From Acaudatibacter sp050729515 (lineage in GTDB: Bacteria > Pseudomonadota > Alphaproteobacteria > Caulobacterales > Caulobacteraceae): DNA of 64,000 bases. The stretch lies in assembly GCA_050729515.1 (NCBI GenBank), contig JBOHLG010000014.1:1-64000 (forward strand), given 5' to 3'. Each line of letters starts with the position of its first letter. Position 1 is the first letter of the stretch. Position numbers and translations under genes: made by a program. The notes beneath the pieces were generated by a model. The model was not told the origin of the DNA, did not search any database, and worked only from the letters and a program-made list of their open reading frames with translations. Of this stretch, positions 17,913-27,234 are shown piece after piece.

Positions 17913-18697
17913 GCTGCGCGACCCATCGATCGCGTCGCCTCGTAAAGGGCGATGGCGGCGGCGGCCGCTACGTTGAGACTCTCGGCGCCTGGCGACATGG
18001 GGATGCGGGCAAGCACATCGCACCGCTCCGCCACCAGGCGTCTCAACCCCTCTCCTTCGGAGCCGAGGACGAGGATGGTCGGACCGCTGTCGAACGCCTC
18101 GGCGAGGCTGCTCGCCGCGCTCGCCTCCAGGCCGATGGAGCGCCAGCCCAGGCGAGCCAGGCGCTCGATCGCGCGGGCGAGGTTCACCACCCTGGCGTGG
18201 GCGATCCTCTCCACCGCTCCGGCGGCTGCCTTGGCGAGCCCTCCCGCCAGCGGCGGCGCGTGGCGTTCCTGAAGAATGACGCCGCGTGCGCCGAGCGTCC
18301 AGGCAGATCGGAAGATCGCCCCGACATTGCCAGGGTCTGTGATCTGATCGAGCATCAGCAGAACGCCGCGAGCCGGAGAGGCGAGCGCCTCCAGGGGCGT
18401 TGGGGCCGGCGGTCGGAGCCGGAGCGCCACCCCCTGGTGGGCCGCGCCGGGCGGCAGGAGGCGGGTGAGGTCGGCGGTGTCCACGCGCTCGAACGCTCCG
18501 AAGCCAAGCTCGGCCAAACGCCCGGCCCGCTCGTCGCTGGCGAGGAGGCGGCAAGGCCCTTCGCGCTCAGGCGCCGAGAGGGCGGCCAGGACGCTTCGCC
18601 AGCCCCAGATCCAGGCGGCGCCGTCGTCCGCTCTCCGCCTTTGGCCCGCCTTCGTGGCCCCGGCCCGCGGCGCGTTGCGTCGTCTTTTGGAGGCCAC
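17909..18697 (-). CDS. rlmB: 23S rRNA 2'-O-ribose methyltransferase, TrmH/SpoU family (RlmB-like)
   Basis: With GTG 18697 as start, the 262-residue protein has the SpoU motifs LDQITDPGNVGAIFRSA, ILVLGSEGEGLRRLV and SLNVAAAAAIALYEA, which form the trefoil-knot SAM site, plus an N-terminal substrate-binding region from WIWGWRSVLAAL. It should methylate a guanosine ribose in 23S rRNA. The frame stays open much further upstream, but that part is the complement of tRNA genes and is not protein. The stop overlaps the next start as GTGA. Confidence 0.87.
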   Translation of the reverse strand: MASKRRRNAPRAGATKAGQRRRADDGAAWIWGWRSVLAALSAPEREGPCRLLASDERAGRLAELGFGAFERVDTADLTRLLPPGAAHQGVALRLRPPAPTPLEALASPARGVLLMLDQITDPGNVGAIFRSAWTLGARGVILQERHAPPLAGGLAKAAAGAVERIAHARVVNLARAIERLARLGWRSIGLEASAASSLAEAFDSGPTILVLGSEGEGLRRLVAERCDVLARIPMSPGAESLNVAAAAAIALYEATRSMGRAA

Positions 18698-18860
18698 TAT
18701 AAGACCGCCTCCGAATTTCGGGCCGTCGGAGGCCGCCCGCCCCGCCCAAAGACCAGGAAAGCCGGCGACTCTGGTAAGCGCGCGCGCCATAGCTTCCGAA
18801 CCCCGCGGGCGGCGAGAGGCCATCTCGCGGCGTTCCGGAAATTCACCCACTCGCGCGCCT

Positions 18861-18946
18861 GGGGGAATGTCCCGAGCGGCAAAGGGGGCGGACTGTAAAT
18901 CCGCTGGCGTACGCCTTCGCAGGTTCGAGTCCTGCTTCCCCCACCA
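18861..18946 (+). tRNA. tRNA-Tyr (GTA)
   Basis: This class II tRNA starts GGGGGAATGTCCCGAG and ends TTCCCCC-A-CCA with encoded CCA. The anticodon arm GCGGACTGTAAATCCGC places GTA in the loop; a long variable arm (TGGCGTACGCC) follows, and the T arm is CGCAGGTTCGAGTCCTGC. It lies 38 bp before tRNA-Gly on the same strand, so the two are likely co-transcribed. Confidence 0.95.
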
Positions 18947-18984
18947 CGCGGCGAGAGGGCCATCGGAGTTCGAACGGACGATCC

Positions 18985-19058
18985 GCGGGTATAGCACAAT
19001 GGCAGTGCAGCAGCCTTCCAAGCTGAATATGCGGGTTCGATTCCCGCTACCCGCTCCA
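18985..19058 (+). tRNA. tRNA-Gly (TCC)
   Basis: A 74-nt tRNA starts GCGGGTATAGCACAATGG and ends TACCCGC-T-CCA. The anticodon loop CTTCCAA holds TCC and the T arm is GCGGGTTCGATTCCCGC. The Tyr-Gly pair recalls the tyrU-glyT arrangement near tufB in enterics, which here also sits upstream of the str genes. Confidence 0.95.
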
Positions 19059-19093
19059 CCGTTCGGGCGAGGCGACAAGAATGGCCAAGCCGC

Positions 19094-19259
19094 GCTAGCA
19101 TCCCGATTCCGACGTTCGAACCGCCTGGGGCGAACGCACGACGAACGTCGGAATTGAGAAGGATGCTAGCAATCTAATGATTCTCGTGTCGGCGGCGAAT
19201 TTGACGTTCGTCACGGAGTCCTCCCCCGCCCGGAAACGAACGTCAAATTCTCGACACGA
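19094..19259. repeat. Composite two-hairpin repeat, copy 1
   Basis: Two long imperfect palindromes fill most of the 325-bp gap after tRNA-Gly. Hairpin 1 (19094-19170) has an outer stem GCTAGCATCC/GGATGCTAGC and an inner stem of 13 bp (19106-19118 with 19142-19154). Hairpin 2 (19184-19259) has an outer stem TCGTGTCG/CGACACGA and a perfect 15-bp inner stem, GAATTTGACGTTCGT (19197-19211) with 19236-19250. The same architecture recurs at 24965-25128 and 52520-52690. No gene is seen in this gap. Confidence 0.85.
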
Positions 19260-19383
19260 TGAGCGCAACGCCGCAACCTCGTCCCATCCTTGGAGGTGAC
19301 GGCGAATTAAGCTGCGGCGCGCCGCGAGGTCCGCTAGCTTGGCTTCGCGAAGTTCCGAGGCGTCAGCGACGGGAGCGGCGGCG

Positions 19384-20226
19384 ATGTGCAAAGGTGTGAG
19401 TTTCGGCTTGGTTTCCGTGCTCGTCGCCTCGGCCGCGGGCGGCGCCCTGGCCCAACCGAGCGTGAAAATTCGCAACGCTGTGGCGCGGGTGGTGGTGGTT
19501 CCCGAAGCGCGGGCGGACGTCGAGGCCGTCCTCGTCAAGACGAACCCACGTTTTCCCATCCGGATCCGCCAACAAGGCGGCGCGATCATCATCGACGGCG
19601 ATATTGGCCACCGTCCCCATGTTTGCCACTCGAGCCTGATGAGTGAGCCGAGCGTCGGGGTGTGGGGAAGGGGCGATGTCCATTATCGCGACATGCCAGA
19701 GATCGTCATTCACACGCCGATGGACGTGCACATTTCGGCCGGCGAGGCGGTCTTCGGCTCGATCGGGCGCAGCGACAGCCTGGACTTCTCCAATCGCGGC
19801 TGCGGCGACTGGACCATCGCCAATGTCAAGGGATTGATGCGGATCGCCGAGGCTGGTTCGGGAGACGCGCGCACCGGATCGGCCGGGTCGGCAGATATCA
19901 GTGTGGCCGGATCGGGCGACATCGCCGTTCAGACGATCCGTTCGGGTCTCACCGCCGTCTCCACCGGTTCGGGCGACGTCACCGCCGGCGCAGTCTTCGG
20001 TCCGCTCAACATCCGCATCGCCGGCTCCGGCGACGTCAAGGCGCGTTCGGGCTCGGTGAACGAGATGACGGCGAGGATCGCGGGATCCGGAGACGTCGTC
20101 TTCGGCGGCATCGTCGACAATCTGGAAGCGTCAATCGCCGGCTCCGGTGATGTGACCGTCGCCAAGGCGACCGGCCGGGTGAGCCGCAGCATCTTCGGTT
20201 CTGGGGATGTCAACGTCGGGCGCTGA
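19384..20226 (+). CDS. Secreted DUF2807 (GIN-type) repeat protein
   Basis: The 280-residue protein starts at ATG 19384 with a signal peptide (MCKGVSFGLVSVLVASAAGG, ALAQP). Its second half is a parallel beta-helix built from turns with G-S-G-D at nearly every step: AGSGDIAV, TGSGDVTAG, AGSGDVKAR, AGSGDVVFG, AGSGDVTVA and GSGDVNVGR. This is the head GIN domain pattern of DUF2807 proteins, which are periplasmic or outer-surface and of unknown function. It ends 267 bp before rpsL and is probably transcribed separately. Confidence 0.82.
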   Translation: MCKGVSFGLVSVLVASAAGGALAQPSVKIRNAVARVVVVPEARADVEAVLVKTNPRFPIRIRQQGGAIIIDGDIGHRPHVCHSSLMSEPSVGVWGRGDVHYRDMPEIVIHTPMDVHISAGEAVFGSIGRSDSLDFSNRGCGDWTIANVKGLMRIAEAGSGDARTGSAGSADISVAGSGDIAVQTIRSGLTAVSTGSGDVTAGAVFGPLNIRIAGSGDVKARSGSVNEMTARIAGSGDVVFGGIVDNLEASIAGSGDVTVAKATGRVSRSIFGSGDVNVGR

Positions 20227-20232
20227 GCCAGG

Positions 20233-20248
20233 GCCGGGAGAGCCCGGC
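20233..20248 (+). terminator. Candidate hairpin after the DUF2807 gene
   Basis: A GCCGGG-AGAG-CCCGGC hairpin (6-bp stem, 4-nt loop) starts 7 bp after the stop codon. It is not followed by a T tract, so it could be a weak or Rho-assisted terminator only. The remaining sequence to rpsL shows no gene; a TTGACG at 20277 might be a -35 element but no convincing -10 was found. Confidence 0.35.
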
Positions 20249-20493
20249 GCCTCGGAGGCCGCGGCAAGGCGCAAGATTGACGAGAGGAAAGCCGGCGCGT
20301 ATCACCCGCGCTCTTTTCGAACGGCCAGCTTCGCAGTGGTGGAGCGGCCCCCGATGAAGCGGACTCCCCGGCTTCGGTTGGGCGTCCTGGCAGCGCCGAT
20401 GCCGCAAAAAGCGGATCGGCGCCGTTTCGTATTCGTCGAGAGGCCCTCGATCCGCCGAACGCGCCGATCCAGATTTCGAGACGAGCTCAAGGC

Positions 20494-20865
20494 ATGCCGA
20501 CGGTCAACCAACTGATCCGTAAACCGCGCACCAGCCGGGTGACGCGAAACAAGGTGCCGGCCCTGGAGGGCTCGCCCCAGCGCCGGGGCGTCTGCACCCG
20601 GGTCTATACGGTGACCCCCAAGAAACCCAATTCGGCGCTCCGCAAGGTCGCCAAGGTGCGCCTGACCTCCGGCATCGAGGCGCTCTGCTACATTCCCGGC
20701 GAGGGCCACAACCTCCAGGAACACTCGGTGGTCCTGATCCGAGGCGGGCGGGTGAAGGACTTGCCGGGGGTGCGCTATCATATTCTCCGCGGCGTCCTCG
20801 ACACCCAGGGCGTCAAGGACCGCAGGCAGCGGCGTTCGCTCTACGGCGCCAAGCGGCCGAAGTGA
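20494..20865 (+). CDS. rpsL: 30S ribosomal protein S12
   Basis: The 123-residue protein sits at the decoding centre. It has the conserved VTPKKPNSALRKVAKVRL loop with the lysines whose mutation gives streptomycin resistance still wild type, and PGEGHNLQEHSVVLIRGG followed by RVKDLPGVRYH. By sequence the ribosome should be streptomycin-sensitive at S12. It opens the str cluster and is followed by rpsG after 41 bp. Confidence 0.98.
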   Translation: MPTVNQLIRKPRTSRVTRNKVPALEGSPQRRGVCTRVYTVTPKKPNSALRKVAKVRLTSGIEALCYIPGEGHNLQEHSVVLIRGGRVKDLPGVRYHILRGVLDTQGVKDRRQRRSLYGAKRPK

Positions 20866-20906
20866 CCCGAAGTGACGATGAATAGCCCAGCTGAGGAAAG
20901 TCTCTG

Positions 20907-21380
20907 ATGTCGCGCCGCCGCCGGGCCGAAAAACGCTCCGTCCTGCCCGATCCCAAGTTCGGTGATGCCGTCCTCACCAAGTTCATGAATTACGTCATGT
21001 ACGAGGGCAAGAAGGCGGTGGCCGAAAACATCATCTACGGGGCCTTCGACATCATCGAGACCAAGCGGCGCGACCTTGGCCCGCTGGAGACCTTCCACTC
21101 GGCGCTGGACAACGTCGCCCCATCGGTGGAGGTTCGCTCGCGACGGGTCGGCGGGGCGACCTACCAGGTGCCGGTCGAGGTGAGGGTAGAGCGCCGCCAG
21201 GCCCTGGCTATCCGCTGGCTGGTGAGCGCGGCGCGCAACCGTGGCGAGAACAACATGACCGAGAAGCTGGCCGGCGAGCTCCTGGACGCCTCGAACAATC
21301 GCGGCGCCGCGGTCAAGAAGCGCGAAGACACCCACAAGATGGCGGAGGCCAACCGGGCCTTCTCGCATTACCGCTGGTAG
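20907..21380 (+). CDS. rpsG: 30S ribosomal protein S7
   Basis: The 157-residue protein nucleates the 30S head by binding the 3' domain of 16S rRNA. It starts MSRRRRAEKRSVLPDPKFGD and contains the NVAPSVEVRSRRVGGATYQVP hairpin region and the C-terminal RAFSHYRW ending usual for the family. A 126-bp gap with a GC-rich hairpin separates it from fusA. Confidence 0.98.
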   Translation: MSRRRRAEKRSVLPDPKFGDAVLTKFMNYVMYEGKKAVAENIIYGAFDIIETKRRDLGPLETFHSALDNVAPSVEVRSRRVGGATYQVPVEVRVERRQALAIRWLVSAARNRGENNMTEKLAGELLDASNNRGAAVKKREDTHKMAEANRAFSHYRW

Positions 21381-21506
21381 GCGCCCATATAGCCGCCCAC
21401 TGAACTCCCACCCTCTCGCCTCCCTTTCGGACCCGGGCGGTTTGCTATAGACCGCCCGCGCTTCTCGTCGAGGCTGGAACAACGAACGAAACCATCGAGC
21501 CCGACC

Positions 21507-23585
21507 ATGCCCAGGCAGCACAGGATCGAGGACTACCGCAACTTCGGCATCATGGCCCACATCGATGCCGGAAAGACCACGACCACCGAGCGGATCCTCT
21601 ACTACACCGGCAAGAGCCATAAGATCGGCGAGGTCCATGATGGCGCGGCCACCATGGACTGGATGGAGCAGGAGCAGGAGCGGGGGATCACCATCACCTC
21701 GGCTGCGACCACCGCCTATTGGGCCGGCAAGCGGCTGAACATCATCGATACGCCCGGACACGTCGATTTCACCATCGAGGTCGAACGCTCGCTTCGCGTG
21801 CTCGATGGATGCGTGGCGGTGCTGGATGGCAACCAGGGGGTCGAGCCGCAGACCGAGACGGTCTGGCGGCAGGCCGACCGCTACGACGTGCCGCGCATCG
21901 TGTTCGTCAACAAGATGGACAAGATCGGGGCCGACTTCGAAAAGTGCATCCAATCCATTCGCGACCGCCTCGGCGTCAAGGCCGTCCCGATCCAGCTTCC
22001 GATCGGGTCCGAGCAGACCTTCAAGGGCCTCATCGACCTTGTCCGGATGAAGGCGGTGATCTGGGAAAGCGAGGGCCTGGGCGCCAACTACCACGACGAA
22101 GAAATTCCCGGCGATCTGCGCGCCGCCGCCGAGGAGGCGCGCCATTTCATGGTCGAGAACGCCGTCGAGCTCGACGACGAGGCCATGGAATCCTACCTGA
22201 ACGGCGAGGAGCCCGCGGCGGAGGTGCTGCAAGGCTGCATCCGCAAGGCGGTGCTCACCGGCGCCTTTTATCCGGTGCTGTGCGGCTCGGCATTCAAGAA
22301 CAAGGGAGTGCAGCCGCTGCTCGACGCGGTGGTCGCCTATCTTCCCTCTCCGGTCGACATCCCGCCCACCCCCGGCATCGAGGTCAAGAGTGGCGAGGCG
22401 GTGGTGCGCGAGGCCTCCGACAGCGAGCCTATGGCCATGCTGGCCTTCAAGATCATGGACGACCCCTTTGTCGGCTCGCTCACCTTCTGCCGGATCTATT
22501 CGGGCAAGCTGGAGAGCGGGATGGCGCTCTTCAATTCCTCGCGCGAGCGCAAGGAGCGGGTGGGCCGCATGCTTCTCATGCACTCCAACAACCGCGAGGA
22601 CATCAAGGAAGCCTACGCCGGAGACATCGTCGCGCTCGCCGGGCTCAAAGAAACCCGCACCGGCGACACCCTCTGTGATCCCTCGCGCTCTCCGGTCGTG
22701 CTCGAGAAGATGGATTTCCCCGATCCGGTGATCGAGATCGCCATCGAGCCGAAGTCGAAAGCCGACCAGGAGCGGCTCGGCGTCGCCCTGCAGAAGCTGG
22801 CGGCCGAGGACCCCACCTTCCGCGTCTCAACCGATCAGGAAAGCGGCCAGACCATCCTCAAGGGGATGGGCGAATTGCACCTCGACATCAAGGTCGACAT
22901 CCTGAGGCGAACCTATCGAGTCGAGGCCAACATCGGTCAGCCCCAGGTCGCCTATCGCGAAACGCTCGGTCGCCGAACCGAGATCGACTACCTGCATAAG
23001 AAGCAGACCGGCGGCTCGGGCCAGTTCGCCCGGGTGAAGATCGTCTTCGAGCCTGGCGAGCCAGGCAGCGGCTATCACTTCGAATCCAAGGTCGTCGGCG
23101 GCTCCGTCCCCAAGGAGTACGTGCCTGGCGTCGAAAAGGGCCTGGCGGCGTCCAAGGAGAACGGACTGCTGGCCGGCTTTCCGGTGATCGACTTCACCGC
23201 CACCCTGGTCGACGGCGATTCGCACGACGTCGATTCGAGCGTGCTCGCCTTCGAGATCGCCGCCCGCGCCGCCTTCCGCGAACTGCGCGACCGCGCCCAT
23301 CCCAAGCTCCTTGAGCCGATCATGAAGGTCGAGGTGACCACGCCCGAGGATTTCGTGGGCGATGTCATCGGCGATCTCAATTCGAGGCGCGGCATGATCC
23401 AGGGCGCGGATCGGCGCGGCAACGCCCAGGTGGTGATCGCCATGGTTCCCCTGGCCAACATGTTCGGCTATGTGAACACCCTGCGCTCGATGAGCCAGGG
23501 TCGGGCGCAGTTCCATATGGACTACGACCACTACGAGGCGGTGCCTCAGGCGGTGGCCGACGAAGTGGTCAAGAAGTACGCTTGA
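21507..23585 (+). CDS. fusA: Elongation factor G
   Basis: The 692-residue GTPase drives ribosomal translocation. G motifs are visible: AHIDAGKTTTTERIL (G1), RGITITSAATT (G2), DTPGHVDFTIEV (G3) and NKMDKIGADF (G4). Domains II-V follow, with the domain IV tip region around GGSVPKEYVPGVEKGL and the last domain ending LRSMSQGRAQFHMDYDHYE. Length is standard. It is followed by tuf after 56 bp. Confidence 0.98.
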   Translation: MPRQHRIEDYRNFGIMAHIDAGKTTTTERILYYTGKSHKIGEVHDGAATMDWMEQEQERGITITSAATTAYWAGKRLNIIDTPGHVDFTIEVERSLRVLDGCVAVLDGNQGVEPQTETVWRQADRYDVPRIVFVNKMDKIGADFEKCIQSIRDRLGVKAVPIQLPIGSEQTFKGLIDLVRMKAVIWESEGLGANYHDEEIPGDLRAAAEEARHFMVENAVELDDEAMESYLNGEEPAAEVLQGCIRKAVLTGAFYPVLCGSAFKNKGVQPLLDAVVAYLPSPVDIPPTPGIEVKSGEAVVREASDSEPMAMLAFKIMDDPFVGSLTFCRIYSGKLESGMALFNSSRERKERVGRMLLMHSNNREDIKEAYAGDIVALAGLKETRTGDTLCDPSRSPVVLEKMDFPDPVIEIAIEPKSKADQERLGVALQKLAAEDPTFRVSTDQESGQTILKGMGELHLDIKVDILRRTYRVEANIGQPQVAYRETLGRRTEIDYLHKKQTGGSGQFARVKIVFEPGEPGSGYHFESKVVGGSVPKEYVPGVEKGLAASKENGLLAGFPVIDFTATLVDGDSHDVDSSVLAFEIAARAAFRELRDRAHPKLLEPIMKVEVTTPEDFVGDVIGDLNSRRGMIQGADRRGNAQVVIAMVPLANMFGYVNTLRSMSQGRAQFHMDYDHYEAVPQAVADEVVKKYA

Positions 23586-23641
23586 TCCCCCCTATTCGTG
23601 AACCTAGAGGAGAGCCCTTTCGGGCTGGAGCTTGAGACGAC

Positions 23642-24832
<1,191 letters not shown>

Positions 24833-24857
24833 GGCTGGGACCTGCGGAGAGAACTGA

Positions 24858-24933
24858 AGGAGTGTAGCTCAGCTGGTAGAGCATCGGTCTCCAAAACCGA
24901 GGGTCGTGGGTTCGAGTCCCCCCACTCCTGCCA
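24858..24933 (+). tRNA. tRNA-Trp (CCA)
   Basis: A 76-nt tRNA starts AGGAGTGTAGCTCAGCTGG and ends CACTCCT-G-CCA with encoded CCA. The anticodon loop CTCCAAA holds CCA, and the T arm is GTGGGTTCGAGTCCCCC. tRNA-Trp between tuf and secE is a conserved bacterial arrangement. Confidence 0.96.
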
Positions 24934-24964
24934 CTTTCTTCATGGATGATCGAAGGCGAGCTAC

Positions 24965-25128
24965 GTGCGCTGGAATTGGAGTTCGCTCGAGCTACGGGGA
25001 AAGAACGATGCGAACTTCAAATCCAAAAAGCACACGGGGAGCGATAAGGTGGCTACAGTCCTTGTCGATTCCGAAGTTCGTCGGAACTCTCCGGAGCCGT
25101 CGTCGAACTTCGGATTCGGGACGCTAGC
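24965..25128. repeat. Composite two-hairpin repeat, copy 2
   Basis: The gap between tRNA-Trp and secE holds a second copy. Hairpin 1 (about 24965-25033) pairs GGAATTGGAGTTCGC (24972-24986) with GCGAACTTCAAATCC (25010-25024), with one mismatch and one wobble, plus GTGC/GCAC outside. Hairpin 2 (25052-25128) pairs GATTCCGAAGTTCG (25067-25080) with CGAACTTCGGATTC, one mismatch, inside an outer stem of GCTACAGTCC against GGGACGCTAGC. It is the most degenerate of the three copies. Confidence 0.75.
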
Positions 25129-25158
25129 GGCTCACGAAAGGGATTAGAGTAGGGCCCG

Positions 25159-25479
25159 ATGGCCAAGGATCAGGGCATCGTCCAGACCAGGATGCGCCCC
25201 CGCCCGCCGGTCTCGGGCCGGGCGGGCGGCCGTCTACCCACTCCGCCGCCTCCGCAGCCGTCTCCGGAGCCGAGGAAGAAGCCTTTCAACGCCCTCAAAT
25301 TCGTCCAGGAGACGCGCGCGGAGGCTCGCAAGGTCGTGTGGACGAGCTGGAAGGAGACCTGGATCACCTCGGTGATGGTGGGCGTCCTGGTTCTCCTGAC
25401 CGCCCTTTTCTTCTTCGGGGTCGACTGGCTGCTGGGGCTGGGAGTCGGCGGACTCCTCAAGCTGGTGAGCGCGGGCTGA
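25159..25479 (+). CDS. secE: Preprotein translocase subunit SecE
   Basis: The 106-residue protein has an unusually long Pro-rich cytoplasmic N terminus (PTPPPPQPSPEPRKKP), then the conserved amphipathic helix FVQETRAEARKVVWTSWKET and a single membrane helix (SVMVGVLVLLTALFFFGVDW). SecE clamps SecY in the Sec translocon. It is followed 11 bp later by nusG, the standard pair. Confidence 0.96.
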   Translation: MAKDQGIVQTRMRPRPPVSGRAGGRLPTPPPPQPSPEPRKKPFNALKFVQETRAEARKVVWTSWKETWITSVMVGVLVLLTALFFFGVDWLLGLGVGGLLKLVSAG

Positions 25480-25490
25480 AGGATGAGGCC

Positions 25491-26054
25491 GTGAGCAAGA
25501 TTGAAATCCGGGCCGGCGATCCCCGCCACAAGTGGTACATCGTCCACGTCTATTCGAATTTCGAGAAGAAGGTCGCCGAGAGCATTCGCGAGCAGGCGCA
25601 CGCCCAGGGTCTGGACGAATCCTTCTCGGAGATCCTGGTGCCGACCGAAGACGTCATCGAAATCCGCCGGGGTCGCAAGATCAATTCCGAGCGGAAGTAC
25701 TTCCCGGGCTACGTCCTGGTGAAGATGGACCTCTCGGACGAGGCCTATCACCTGGTCAAGAACACGCCCAAGGTGACCGGATTCCTGGGCTCGGGAACCA
25801 AGCCGATGCCCATCTCCGAGCGGGAGGTGGCCAGGATCATCGGGGCGATCGAGGAAGGCGTCGAGCGGCCCAAGCCGACCATCACCTTCGAGATCGGCGA
25901 GGCGGTGCGGGTGATCGATGGGCCGTTCGCGAGCTTCAACGGCTCGGTCGAGCAGGTGGACGAGGATCGGGCCCGGCTTAGGGTCACCGTCTCCATTTTC
26001 GGCCGGGCGACCCCGGTCGAACTCGAATACGCCCAGGTCGAGAAGACGACCTGA
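25491..26054 (+). CDS. nusG: Transcription termination/antitermination factor NusG
   Basis: Starting at GTG 25491 gives 187 residues. The NGN domain (WYIVHVYSNFEKKVAESI, KYFPGYVLVKMDLSDEAYHL) binds RNA polymerase and the KOW domain (GEAVRVIDGPFASFNGSV) binds NusE or Rho. The ATG at 25483 is in another frame, and longer in-frame starts would lie inside secE, so GTG is chosen. It lies 11 bp after secE. Confidence 0.96.
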   Translation: MSKIEIRAGDPRHKWYIVHVYSNFEKKVAESIREQAHAQGLDESFSEILVPTEDVIEIRRGRKINSERKYFPGYVLVKMDLSDEAYHLVKNTPKVTGFLGSGTKPMPISEREVARIIGAIEEGVERPKPTITFEIGEAVRVIDGPFASFNGSVEQVDEDRARLRVTVSIFGRATPVELEYAQVEKTT

Positions 26055-26056
26055 GA

Positions 26057-26080
26057 CTGCGGTTCCCGCGACCGCGGCAG
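26057..26080 (+). terminator. Candidate terminator hairpin after nusG
   Basis: Immediately after the nusG stop, CTGCGGT pairs with ACCGC-GGCAG around a 7-nt loop (TCCCGCG). No T tract follows. A second hairpin GAACGGC-GCC-GCCGTTC lies further on before the convergent zinc-finger gene. The 270-bp gap holds nothing else recognisable. Confidence 0.4.
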
Positions 26081-26324
26081 ATCGGCGGGCAACGCCATGA
26101 TCGTGGCGGCTGACGCATCTCGTCGATCCGGAGAGCGCCCGAAGCTGACGCGACCCCAAAGAAACATCATGGCCGACCGTAAGTGTCGGCTGCACATGAC
26201 CACGAACGGCGCCGCCGTTCTTGGGTGACGCCGACAAGCCCGGCCATGACGCAGGATGGCAGAAGGGCGGCGGCTAACTTTTCAGCTACGCCAACCGTGG
26301 CGTCCACCTGACCCGCCAAACCAG

Positions 26325-26588
26325 CTAGCGAAGCTGGCTATCCTTGCTGCCCCGGCGATTGATTCCGCCCGGAGCGATGCGGCGATCGCGTCCAGACTGG
26401 CAGCTGATGCACCTGGTCGCTCCGGGGAGCGCGCGGCGGCGGGCCTTCGGGATTTCGCCGCCACATTCGACGCAGTGCGAGGCGCCCTCACCGGCCGGCA
26501 GGCGAGCGCGAGCGGCGAGCACACCATCGCTCACCGTGGCTTCCACCTGGTCCAGGACGGCGCCATCCCGCGTCCAGCCGCTCGCCAT
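26325..26588 (-). CDS. TraR/DksA family zinc-finger protein (YbiI-like)
   Basis: The 87-residue product begins MASGWTRDGAVLDQVEAT and ends NRRGSKDSQLR, both nearly identical to the E. coli YbiI pattern. A C4 zinc finger is formed by CVEC and CISC with 17 residues between. Family members such as DksA and TraR bind the RNA polymerase secondary channel; the role of the YbiI branch is unknown. The start at 26588 has GGAG 6 bp upstream. It lies alone on the minus strand between nusG and rplK, an unusual place. Confidence 0.88.
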   Translation of the reverse strand: MASGWTRDGAVLDQVEATVSDGVLAARARLPAGEGASHCVECGGEIPKARRRALPGATRCISCQSGRDRRIAPGGINRRGSKDSQLR

Positions 26589-26747
26589 ATGCGCTCCGAT
26601 CAACCGACCTCTCGCAGTCTCATATGAGATACCCGGCGCGGGATCCAAGCGCTTTTGAGCGGCCAGCCGACCTTGTTTGCTCCCACGTCGCCAAGCTGAT
26701 ACACGCGCCGCTTTCCGCGCCAGGCCCTCCAGCCTTGCGCCAAGCTC

Positions 26748-26773
26748 GTGGGAGGAGCGCCACTCCCGACCAC
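26748..26773 (+). promoter_or_regulatory. Candidate L1-binding hairpin in the rplK leader
   Basis: About 30 nt before rplK, GTGGGAG pairs with CTCCC and, after an unpaired GA-containing bulge, with CCAC. In many bacteria L1 represses the L11-L1 operon by binding an mRNA copy of its 23S site that has a short stem next to an asymmetric internal loop. The pairing is visible; the L1 role is inferred from the family. Confidence 0.4.
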
Positions 26774-26800
26774 GGCCTCCATCATCCTCGAGGGAGCCTC

Positions 26801-27232
26801 ATGGCCAAGAAGATCCTCGGCTACATCAAGCTTCAGGTGCCCGCTGGCGCCGCCACGCCCTCGCCGCCGATCGGCCCGGCGCTCGGCCAGCGCGGGGTCA
26901 ACATCATGAGCTTTTGCAAGGAGTTCAACGCCCGCACCGAGAGCATGGGTCGCGGAACGCCTCTGCCCACGGTGATCACCGTCTATCAGGACAAGAGCTT
27001 TTCCTTCGTCACCAAGACCCCTCCGGCGAGCTACTTCCTCAAGGAGGCGGCTAAGATCACGGCCGGCTCCGGCCAGACCGGCCGGGAGACCGTCGGCCAG
27101 GTGACGCGCTCGCAACTGCGCCAGATCGCCGAGAAGAAGATGAAGGATCTCAACGCCCACGATGTCGAAGCGGCGGCCAAGATCATCGAAGGGTCCGCCA
27201 GGTCCATGGGCCTCTCGGTAGTGGAGCGCTGA
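26801..27232 (+). CDS. rplK: 50S ribosomal protein L11
   Basis: The 143-residue protein forms the GTPase-associated centre with L10 and L7/L12. It has the Pro-rich N-terminal domain (GYIKLQVPAGAATPSPPIGPA split over the start) with GQRGVNIMSFCKEFN, and a C-terminal RNA-binding domain with VTRSQLRQIAEKKMKDLNA. The start at 26801 follows AGGGAG; an upstream in-frame ATG lies far outside the family length. rplA follows after 2 bp. Confidence 0.98.
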   Translation: MAKKILGYIKLQVPAGAATPSPPIGPALGQRGVNIMSFCKEFNARTESMGRGTPLPTVITVYQDKSFSFVTKTPPASYFLKEAAKITAGSGQTGRETVGQVTRSQLRQIAEKKMKDLNAHDVEAAAKIIEGSARSMGLSVVER

Positions 27233-27234
27233 TC

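Noticed and set aside
18698..19078. N-terminal extension of the rlmB frame, including WWGKQDSNLRRR
   Set aside because: It is the reverse complement of the tRNA-Tyr and tRNA-Gly genes, a well-known false translation.
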